Shown here one piece after another: positions 1 to 7,003 of a stretch of DNA of 64,000 nucleotides. Origin of the DNA: Pseudomonas solani (lineage in GTDB: Bacteria > Pseudomonadota > Gammaproteobacteria > Pseudomonadales > Pseudomonadaceae). The first letter of the stretch is position 1. Each line of letters starts with the position of its first letter. The stretch covers positions 1,634,501 through 1,698,500 of the forward strand of contig NZ_AP023081.1 of NCBI RefSeq assembly GCF_026072635.1. The letters run 5' to 3'. Both the position numbers and the translations under genes were made by a program. The notes beneath the pieces are model-generated. The model did no database searches, was not told where the DNA came from, and saw nothing but the letters and a program-made list of their open reading frames with translations.

Positions 1-1311
1 GAAGGCCGCCCAGTCATCGAAGCCCATGATGAAGGCGACGCGAGCACGATCCAGGTCGTTGTCCGGCAGCATCTGCGTCTGCCGGTCGGCAATGGCCTGC
101 AGGGCGTGTTCGGTGTAGCGCAGGAAGGCATAGCCATCGCGCAGCTCGGCCACCACGGCCGGCGGCAGGTAGCCCTGCCCTTCCAGGGTGGCCAGCACCT
201 TGAGCAGCGGGCGTTGCTGCAGGCTCAGGTCGCGCCCGCCGTGAATGAGCTGGAAGGCCTGGGCGATGAACTCCACCTCGCGGATGCCCCCGGAGCCAAG
301 CTTGACGTTCTCGGTCATGCCCTTCCGGCGCACCTCCTGCTGGATCAGCTGCTTCATCGAGCGCAGCGCTTCGATCGCGGAGAAGTCCAGGTAGCGACGG
401 TAGACGAAGGGCCGCAGCATCTCCAGCAACTGCGCGCCGGCCTGCTGGTCACCGCCGACCACCCGCGCCTTGATCATCGCGTAGCGTTCCCAGTCGCGCC
501 CCTGGTCCTGGTAGTACTGCTCCAGCGCATTGAAGCTGAGCACCAGCCCGCCGGACGAGCCGTAGGGGCGCAGGCGCATGTCGACGCGGAAGACGAAGCC
601 GTCGACGGTGATGGCGTCCAGCGCCTTGATCAGCTTCTGGCCGAGACGGATGAAGAACTCCTGGTTGTCCAGGGCGCGCTTGGCACCCTCGGTCTCGCCG
701 CCTTCCGGGTAGCCGAAGATCAGGTCGATGTCCGAGGACAGGTTCAGTTCGTGGGCGCCCAGCTTGCCCATGCCGAGGATGACCATGTGCTGCGGCAGCC
801 CGGAACGGCGCCCGGTGGGGGTGCCGAACTGCGCGCAATGGCGCTCGTAGAGCCAGTGGTAGGCGCGGTCGATGCAAGCGTCGGCAAGATCGGAAAGGTC
901 GCGGCAGGTTTCCGCGAGGTCCGCCTGGCGGGTCAGGTCGCGCCAGATGATGCGCACCTGCTGGCGGTTGCGAAAGCGCCTCAGGCGGCGCGCCAGCTCA
1001 TCTTCACTCTCGCACTCAGCAAGAACTGAATCCAATTGTGTACACAATTCATTGGATTTAAGTGTACATTCCAGCTCGCCCGATTCCGCCAGCTGCATGA
1101 GCATCGCCGGATCGCGCTGCGCCTGCTCGGCCACGAAGTCACTGGCCGCGCACACCCGCTGGAATGCCTGCTGCCGTTCGTCGGGCCAGCCCTCGAACAC
1201 CCGCCGCGGAGATTCCGGCAGGCCCTCCCCAGCGGAGGTGAAAGCCTGGCGCGCACGGTCGGCGAGCGATTGCAATTGCGGGGGAAGGGCGACAAGCGGG
1301 GGCAGGCTCAT
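1..1311 (-). CDS. glnE: Bifunctional glutamine synthetase adenylyltransferase/adenylyl-removing enzyme, N-terminal part (3' end outside window)
   Basis: The minus strand reads without a stop from an ATG at 1311 to the window edge (437 codons), so about the first 45% of the usual ~980-residue enzyme is present. The protein begins MSLPPLVALPPQ and contains the N-terminal nucleotidyltransferase signature GMGKLGAHELNLSSDIDLIF, followed by the region ending in RYTEHALQAIADRQTQML. This half is the adenylyl-removing (deadenylylating) domain in characterised GlnE; the adenylylating domain lies outside the window. The enzyme adjusts glutamine synthetase activity to nitrogen supply in the cytoplasm. 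It is divergent from aceE across 237 bp. The coding sequence holds an AT-rich palindrome at 1034-1049, odd for so GC-rich a gene. Confidence 0.95.
   Translation of the reverse strand, partial: MSLPPLVALPPQLQSLADRARQAFTSAGEGLPESPRRVFEGWPDERQQAFQRVCAASDFVAEQAQRDPAMLMQLAESGELECTLKSNELCTQLDSVLAECESEDELARRLRRFRNRQQVRIIWRDLTRQADLAETCRDLSDLADACIDRAYHWLYERHCAQFGTPTGRRSGLPQHMVILGMGKLGAHELNLSSDIDLIFGYPEGGETEGAKRALDNQEFFIRLGQKLIKALDAITVDGFVFRVDMRLRPYGSSGGLVLSFNALEQYYQDQGRDWERYAMIKARVVGGDQQAGAQLLEMLRPFVYRRYLDFSAIEALRSMKQLIQQEVRRKGMTENVKLGSGGIREVEFIAQAFQLIHGGRDLSLQQRPLLKVLATLEGQGYLPPAVVAELRDGYAFLRYTEHALQAIADRQTQMLPDNDLDRARVAFIMGFDDWAAF
1034..1049. promoter_or_regulatory. Perfect 16-bp palindrome inside glnE
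   Basis: AATTGTGTACACAATT is its own reverse complement and lies in the glnE reading frame (residues about 88-93). A further GTGTACATT follows at 1072. The surrounding 50 bases are much richer in A and T than the rest of the gene. The GTGTACAC core resembles operators of GntR-type repressors, but no binder can be named from the sequence. Confidence 0.3.
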
Positions 1312-1370
1312 GGTCTATCCTGTGATCGGCGTACGCCGGGCCTGTGGTTGCTGGCCTTGCACCGCCCATC

Positions 1371-1437
1371 TGTAGTTTTACTACGAAAGATTGTGTCCAG
1401 AGTGCTGAAACGGCCGTCGAAATGTAGTAAAACTACA
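1371..1437. promoter_or_regulatory. Pair of palindromic operator-like sites between glnE and aceE
   Basis: The 237-bp gap 1312-1548 separates the divergent genes glnE and aceE. It holds GTAGTTTTACTAC (1372-1384) and TGTAGTAAAACTACA (1423-1437). Each is a palindrome with arms GTAGT/ACTAC and a 3-nt centre, and the two are reverse complements of each other. Their centres lie about 52 bp (five helical turns) apart, a spacing suited to one regulator bound at two sites. Their form recalls TGTA-AT-rich-TACA operators of HexR-type regulators of central carbon metabolism, but that is only a guess. They lie about 110-180 bp before the aceE start. Confidence 0.6.
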
Positions 1438-1548
1438 CAAGGCCGGTTCGACCCCCGGTAAATCCAAGAATTAGCTTCTGCCCGCCCAAAAGGCTGGCAG
1501 TGAACATAGGCGTCCGATTCTGGAAGCCTTTCCGCCCTGGAGCAAGCC

Positions 1549-4194
1549 ATGCAAGACCTCGATCCCGTCGAAACCCAGGAATGGCTGGACGCCCTGGAAT
1601 CGGTTCTCGACAAAGAAGGCGAAGACCGCGCGCATTACCTGATGACCCGTATGGGTGAACTCGCTACCCGTAGCGGTTCGCAGCTTCCCTATGCCATCAC
1701 CACGCCCTATCGCAACACGATCCCCGTCACCCACGAAGCACGCATGCCTGGCGACCTGTTCATGGAACGCCGCATTCGCTCGCTGGTACGCTGGAACGCG
1801 CTGGCCATGGTCATGCGCACCAACCTGAAGGACTCCGACCTGGGCGGTCACATCTCCAGCTTCGCGTCCTCGGCGACCCTCTACGACATCGGCTTCAACT
1901 ACTTCTTCCAGGCCCCGACCGACGAACACGGCGGCGACCTGATCTACTTCCAGGGCCACGCCTCCCCCGGTGTCTACGCCCGCGCCTTCATGGAAGGCCG
2001 TATCACCGAAGACCAGATGAACAACTTCCGCCAGGAAGTCGATGGCAACGGCCTGTCGTCCTACCCGCACCCCTGGCTGATGCCGGACTTCTGGCAGTTC
2101 CCCACCGTATCCATGGGCCTCGGCCCGATCCAGGCGATCTACCAGGCACGCTTCATGAAGTACCTGGAAAGCCGCGGCTTCATCCCCGCCGGCAAGCAGA
2201 AGGTCTGGTGCTTCATGGGCGACGGCGAGTGCGACGAGCCGGAATCCCTCGGCGCCATCTCCCTGGCCGGCCGCGAGAAGCTCGACAACCTGATCTTCGT
2301 CATCAACTGCAACCTGCAGCGCCTCGACGGCCCGGTTCGCGGCAACGGCAAGATCATCCAGGAACTCGAAGGCGTGTTCCGTGGCGCCCAGTGGAACGTC
2401 AACAAGGTCATCTGGGGTCGCTTCTGGGACCCGCTGCTGGCCAAGGACGTCGACGGCATCCTGCAGCGCCGCATGGACGAAGTCATCGACGGCGAGTACC
2501 AGAACTACAAGGCCAAGGACGGCGCGTTCGTCCGTGAGCACTTCTTCAACACCCCCGAGCTCAAGGCGATGGTCGCCGACCTCTCCGACGACGAGATCTG
2601 GAAGCTCAACCGTGGCGGCCATGACCCGTACAAGGTCTATGCGGCCTACCACCAGGCGGTCAACCACAAGGACCAGCCCACCGTCATCCTGGCCAAGACC
2701 ATCAAGGGTTATGGCACCGGTGCCGGCGAAGCGAAGAACACCGCGCACAACACCAAGAAGGTCGATGTCGACAGCCTGAAGTCGTTCCGCGACCGCTTCG
2801 ACATCCCGGTGAAGGACGACGAGCTGGAGAACCTGCCCTTCTTCAAACCCGAGGAAGGCAGCGCCGAAGCCCGTTACCTGAGCGAGCGCCGTGCCGCACT
2901 GGGTGGCTTCGTGCCCCAGCGTCGCGCCAAGAGCTTCAGCATCCCGACCCCGCCGCTGGATACCCTCAAGGCCATCCTCGACGGTTCCGGCGACCGTGAA
3001 ATCTCCACCACCATGGCCTTCGTGCGGATCCTCTCGCAGCTGGTCAAGGACAAGGAAATCGGCCAGCGCATCGTCCCCATCATCCCGGACGAAGCCCGTA
3101 CCTTCGGTATGGAAGGCATGTTCCGCCAATTGGGCATCTACTCCTCCGTCGGCCAGCTCTACGAGCCCGTCGACAAGGACCAGGTGATGTTCTATCGCGA
3201 GGACAAGAAGGGCCAGATCCTCGAGGAAGGCATCAACGAAGCGGGCGCCATGAGCTCCTTCATCGCCGCCGGCACCTCCTACTCCAGCCACAACCAGCCG
3301 ATGCTGCCGTTCTACATCTTCTATTCGATGTTCGGCTTCCAGCGTATCGGCGACCTGGCCTGGGCCGCTGGCGACAGCCGTACCCGTGGCTTCCTGATCG
3401 GCGGCACCGCCGGCCGCACCACGCTCAACGGCGAAGGCCTGCAGCACGAGGACGGCCACAGCCACATGCTGGCCGGCACCATCCCCAACTGCCGCACCTT
3501 CGACCCCACCTATGGCTATGAACTCGCGGTGATCATCCGCGAAGGCATGCGCCAGATGACCGAAGAGCAGCAGGACGTCTTCTACTACATCACCGTGATG
3601 AACGAGGCCTACACCCAGCCCGCCATGCCGGCCGGTGTCGAGGAAGGCATCATCAAGGGCATGTACCTGCTCGAAGAGGACAAGAAGGAAGCCGCGCACC
3701 ACGTGCAGCTGCTGGGCTCGGGCACCATCCTGCGCGAAGTCCGCGAAGCGGCGAAGATCCTCCGCGACGAGTTCAACGTCGGCGCCGATGTCTGGAGCGT
3801 CACCAGCTTCAACGAACTGCGCCGCGATGGCCTGGCCATCGAGCGCCACAACCGCCTGCACCCGGGCCAGAAGCCCAAGTCGACCTACGTCGAGCAGTGC
3901 CTGAATGGCCGCAAGGGTCCGGTCGTGGCCTCCACCGACTACATGAAGCTGTTCGCCGAACAGATTCGTCAGTGGGTGCCGAGCAAGGAATTCAAGGTCC
4001 TGGGTACCGACGGCTTCGGCCGCAGCGACAGCCGCAAGAAGCTGCGCCACTTCTTCGAAGTGGACCGCTACTGGGTTGTCCTGGCGGCACTGGAAGCCCT
4101 CGCGGATCGCGGCGACATCGAACCGAAAGTGGTGGCCGAGGCCATCGCCAAGTTCGGCATCGACCCCGATAAGCGCAACCCCCTGGACTGCTGA
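1549..4194 (+). CDS. aceE: Pyruvate dehydrogenase E1 component, homodimeric type
   Basis: The 881-residue protein matches the usual length of homodimeric bacterial E1 (about 880-890). It decarboxylates pyruvate with thiamine diphosphate and reductively acetylates the lipoyl groups of AceF. The ThDP-binding motif is visible as GDGECDEPES running on to a downstream asparagine near residues 224-250, and family-typical stretches such as GGHISSFASSATLYDIGFN and QGHASPGVYARAF are intact. The ATG at 1549 follows GGAGC at a normal spacing. The aceF GTG starts 11 bp beyond the stop codon, so the two genes form one operon. The pair of palindromes upstream suggests transcriptional control by a carbon-metabolism regulator. 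Confidence 0.98.
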   Translation: MQDLDPVETQEWLDALESVLDKEGEDRAHYLMTRMGELATRSGSQLPYAITTPYRNTIPVTHEARMPGDLFMERRIRSLVRWNALAMVMRTNLKDSDLGGHISSFASSATLYDIGFNYFFQAPTDEHGGDLIYFQGHASPGVYARAFMEGRITEDQMNNFRQEVDGNGLSSYPHPWLMPDFWQFPTVSMGLGPIQAIYQARFMKYLESRGFIPAGKQKVWCFMGDGECDEPESLGAISLAGREKLDNLIFVINCNLQRLDGPVRGNGKIIQELEGVFRGAQWNVNKVIWGRFWDPLLAKDVDGILQRRMDEVIDGEYQNYKAKDGAFVREHFFNTPELKAMVADLSDDEIWKLNRGGHDPYKVYAAYHQAVNHKDQPTVILAKTIKGYGTGAGEAKNTAHNTKKVDVDSLKSFRDRFDIPVKDDELENLPFFKPEEGSAEARYLSERRAALGGFVPQRRAKSFSIPTPPLDTLKAILDGSGDREISTTMAFVRILSQLVKDKEIGQRIVPIIPDEARTFGMEGMFRQLGIYSSVGQLYEPVDKDQVMFYREDKKGQILEEGINEAGAMSSFIAAGTSYSSHNQPMLPFYIFYSMFGFQRIGDLAWAAGDSRTRGFLIGGTAGRTTLNGEGLQHEDGHSHMLAGTIPNCRTFDPTYGYELAVIIREGMRQMTEEQQDVFYYITVMNEAYTQPAMPAGVEEGIIKGMYLLEEDKKEAAHHVQLLGSGTILREVREAAKILRDEFNVGADVWSVTSFNELRRDGLAIERHNRLHPGQKPKSTYVEQCLNGRKGPVVASTDYMKLFAEQIRQWVPSKEFKVLGTDGFGRSDSRKKLRHFFEVDRYWVVLAALEALADRGDIEPKVVAEAIAKFGIDPDKRNPLDC

Positions 4195-4205
4195 GGAGAC
4201 GCATT

Positions 4206-6188
4206 GTGAGTGAGTTGATCCGCGTACCCGATATCGGCGGCGAAGGCGAAGTGATCGAGATTCTGGTCAAGGTTGGCGACCGCGTCGAAGCCGACCAGAG
4301 CCTCGTCACCCTGGAATCCGACAAGGCCAGCATGGAAGTCCCCTCGCCCAAGGCCGGCGTGGTGAAGAGCCTGAAGGTGAAGATCGGCGACCGCCTCAAG
4401 GAAGGCGACGACCTGATCGAACTGGACGTCGAGGGCTCCGCCGCTGCGGCACCCGCGGCCCAGGCACCGGCTGCCGCCCCCAAGGCGGAAGAGAAGCCCG
4501 CTGCCGCACCGGCACCGGCAGCCCCCGCCAGTGAAAGCGTCCAGGACGTTCACGTCCCGGACATCGGCTCCGACAGCAAGGCCAAGGTCATCGAAGTGCT
4601 GGTCAAGGCCGGCGATCGCGTCGAAGCCGATCAGAGCCTGATCACCCTGGAATCCGACAAGGCCAGCATGGAGATCCCCTCGCCCGCCGCTGGCGTGGTC
4701 GAGAGCGTCGTGGTCCAGCTGGATGCCGAAGTCGGCACCGGCGACCTGATCATCAAGCTGCGCGTTGCGGGCGCTGCATCTGCTGCCGCCAAGGCCGCTG
4801 AAGCACCTGCCGCCGCGCCGGCACCGGTCCAGGCTCCCGCAACGGCTCCGGCCGCTGCGGCTGCCGAAGCGGTGCAGGACGTCCACGTCCCGGACATCGG
4901 CTCCGACAGCAAGGCCAAGGTCATCGAGATCCTGGTCAAGGCCGGCGACAGCGTCGAAGCCGATCAGAGCCTGATCACCCTGGAATCCGACAAGGCCAGC
5001 ATGGAGATCCCCTCGCCCGCCGCTGGCGTGGTCGAGAGCATCGTGGTCAAGCTGGACGCCGAAGTCGGTACCGGCGACCTGATCCTCAAGCTGCGCCCCC
5101 AGGGCTCCGCCCCGGCCGCCGCTGCGGCCCCTGCCGCGCAGGACAGCCAACCGGTCCATCGCGTACCGGCAGGTGCCAGCCCGGCCGTTGCCGCCGAGGT
5201 CAACGCCATCGCCTCGCTGTCGGCCGCTGCCGCCGGCAGCGCCGGCGCCCCGGCCCGCTCCAACGGTGCCAAGGTCCATGCCGGCCCGGCGGTGCGCCAA
5301 CTGGCCCGTGAATTCGGCGTCGAGCTGGGCGCGGTCACCGCGACCGGCCCGCACGGCCGCGTGCTCAAGGAAGACGTGCAAGCCTACGTCAAGGCCGTGA
5401 TGCAGAAGTCCAAGGAGGCCCCGGCGGCTGCCGCAGGCGCCACCGGCGGTGCCGGCATTCCGCCGATCCCCACCGTGGACTTCAGCAAGTTCGGTGAAAT
5501 CGAAGAAGTGGCGATGACCCGCCTGATGCAGGTCGGCGCCGCCAACCTGCACCGCAGCTGGCTCAACGTCCCGCACGTGACCCAGTTCGACTCTTCCGAC
5601 ATCACCGAACTGGAAGCCTTCCGCGTCGCCCAGAAAGCCGTGGCCGAGAAGGCCGGCGTCAAGCTGACCGTGCTGCCGCTGCTGCTGAAAGCCTGCGCCT
5701 ACCTGCTCAAGGAATTGCCGGACTTCAACAGCTCCCTGGCCCCCAGTGGCAAGGCGCTGATCCGCAAGAAGTACGTGCATATCGGCTTCGCCGTGGACAC
5801 CCCGGATGGCCTGCTGGTCCCGGTGATCCGCAACGTCGACCAGAAGAGCCTGCTGCAACTGGCGGCCGAAGCTGCTGCCCTGGCCGAGAAGGCCCGGACC
5901 AAGAAGCTCTCGGCGGACGACATGCAAGGCGCCTGCTTCACCATCTCCAGCCTCGGCCACATTGGCGGCACCGGCTTCACGCCGATCGTCAACGCGCCCG
6001 AAGTGGCGATCCTCGGCGTGTCCAAGGCCACCATCCAGCCGGTCTGGGACGGCAAGGCCTTCCAGCCGCGCCTGATGCTGCCGCTGTCGCTGTCCTATGA
6101 CCACCGCGTGATCAACGGCGCCGCCGCCGCGCGCTTCACCAAGCGCCTGGGCGACGTGCTGGCGGATATCCGCACCATGCTGCTGTAA
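4206..6188 (+). CDS. aceF: Dihydrolipoamide acetyltransferase (pyruvate dehydrogenase E2) with three lipoyl domains
   Basis: AceF carries acetyl groups from AceE to CoA in the pyruvate dehydrogenase complex. A GTG start at 4206 is preceded by GAGGAG. The 660-residue protein has three N-terminal lipoyl domains with lipoylated lysines in ESDKASM at K40, K152 and K263, joined by Ala/Pro-rich linkers. Then come a peripheral-subunit-binding domain (about 360-395) and the catalytic core ending in SYDHRVINGA, with active-site His633. P. aeruginosa AceF is shorter (about 547 residues, two lipoyl domains), so this is an expanded form. Domains 2 and 3 are almost identical in DNA as well as protein, with a 111-codon period, which points to recent duplication or gene conversion. 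Confidence 0.98.
   Translation: MSELIRVPDIGGEGEVIEILVKVGDRVEADQSLVTLESDKASMEVPSPKAGVVKSLKVKIGDRLKEGDDLIELDVEGSAAAAPAAQAPAAAPKAEEKPAAAPAPAAPASESVQDVHVPDIGSDSKAKVIEVLVKAGDRVEADQSLITLESDKASMEIPSPAAGVVESVVVQLDAEVGTGDLIIKLRVAGAASAAAKAAEAPAAAPAPVQAPATAPAAAAAEAVQDVHVPDIGSDSKAKVIEILVKAGDSVEADQSLITLESDKASMEIPSPAAGVVESIVVKLDAEVGTGDLILKLRPQGSAPAAAAAPAAQDSQPVHRVPAGASPAVAAEVNAIASLSAAAAGSAGAPARSNGAKVHAGPAVRQLAREFGVELGAVTATGPHGRVLKEDVQAYVKAVMQKSKEAPAAAAGATGGAGIPPIPTVDFSKFGEIEEVAMTRLMQVGAANLHRSWLNVPHVTQFDSSDITELEAFRVAQKAVAEKAGVKLTVLPLLLKACAYLLKELPDFNSSLAPSGKALIRKKYVHIGFAVDTPDGLLVPVIRNVDQKSLLQLAAEAAALAEKARTKKLSADDMQGACFTISSLGHIGGTGFTPIVNAPEVAILGVSKATIQPVWDGKAFQPRLMLPLSLSYDHRVINGAAAARFTKRLGDVLADIRTMLL
4548..5095 (+). 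repeat. Tandem duplication of a lipoyl-domain unit inside aceF
   Basis: The segments 4548-4762 and 4881-5095 are offset by exactly 333 bp (111 codons). They differ at only about a dozen positions and share an uninterrupted identical stretch of more than 80 bp around the lipoyl-lysine codon. The first lipoyl domain (from 4206) is clearly more divergent. The Ala/Pro linker after each copy is not conserved, so identity is confined to the folded domain. Confidence 0.9.
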
Positions 6189-6228
6189 ACCTTTGCTTCA
6201 TCGCGAGCACGCCACGCTCGCACCTCGA

Positions 6229-6256
6229 CCCCGCCCCTTTAGGCGGGGTTTTTTTT
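6229..6256 (+). terminator. Rho-independent terminator of aceEF
   Basis: CCCCGCC (6229-6235) pairs with GGCGGGG (6242-6248) across a short loop and is followed directly by a run of T to 6256. It stands 40 bp after the aceF stop. The rest of the gap up to 6394 shows no gene. An 8-bp hairpin at 6352-6377 may weakly terminate the opposing gene. Confidence 0.93.
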
Positions 6257-6394
6257 GCCTGGAAATACCACTGAAGGAAACCCACGACCATCGCCCAGGC
6301 GTCGTCCTACGGCAGCCCGTATCGTGCGTTCAGAAAGGAGGAAAGGCACGCAGCCCATCAGCCGGTGCCGATGGGCTTCGTCGCTGCAGCCAGG

Positions 6395-6925
6395 TCAGCC
6401 CTTCTGCAGATTGCGGATCAGGAAGCTGAAGGCCTTGGCCAGTTGTCCGGCGCCATCGAGATCCCGGACGATGGTCAGCATCGGTTCCGTGGAGCCGGGC
6501 ACGTTGAGCACACAGGCCTGGCCTTCGCGAGGGCACGCGTAGCTGATGCTCGGATCGACGCCGAACACCGGCAGCAAACGGTTGCGTACCGAAACCCCGG
6601 TGCCCGAGGTGGCACGCACCTCTTCGCGCAGCATCAACTCGCCCGGCTTGGCCAGGCTCACCTGGTACTCCAGGTCGCGGCGGTCGCTGGAACCCACCTG
6701 GTAGCCGGCGCTCAGGGCGTAGGTCCTGAGCAGCGCATTGGTATGCGCAAACAGCGCCTTGCGCTCGTCGTCGGTCAGGTAGAGACGCTTGATTTCCGTC
6801 AGGTAACGGGTCTGTTCGGCGCTGCTGAGAACAGGCTCAGGAGCGGCCACCGAGACCGGTGATAAAAAAAACAGTCCACATAGCACCAAAGCCCCACCAA
6901 GTTGTCTTGTCAGCCCCATCCGCAT
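6395..6925 (-). CDS. Putative secreted protein of unknown function
   Basis: The 176-residue protein starts at ATG 6925 (RBS-like AAGGG 6-7 nt upstream); a second ATG at 6919 is possible. Residues 8-27 form a Sec-type signal peptide (hydrophobic core LVLCGLFFLSP, then SVAAPEP), so the product is likely periplasmic. The mature part has two cysteines in a CPREGQAC segment that could form a disulfide. I do not recognise the family. The gene is divergent from dipA, 78 bp away, and convergent with aceF. The short shared promoter gap contains an AT-rich CATAATATG element that could serve as a -10 for either direction. Confidence 0.75.
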   Translation of the reverse strand: MRMGLTRQLGGALVLCGLFFLSPVSVAAPEPVLSSAEQTRYLTEIKRLYLTDDERKALFAHTNALLRTYALSAGYQVGSSDRRDLEYQVSLAKPGELMLREEVRATSGTGVSVRNRLLPVFGVDPSISYACPREGQACVLNVPGSTEPMLTIVRDLDGAGQLAKAFSFLIRNLQKG

Positions 6926-7003
6926 GATGCACCCTTGCCCGACGCCATAATATGAAGTGGGCCGAGGCCCGACTCGGTCAGCATACTGGAACCCACCCGC
7001 CCG

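Noticed and set aside
1471..4050. 859-codon open frame on the minus strand opposite aceE
   Set aside because: It is the antisense shadow of aceE in a high-GC gene, with low-complexity Val/Ala/Asp/His composition and no recognisable domain.
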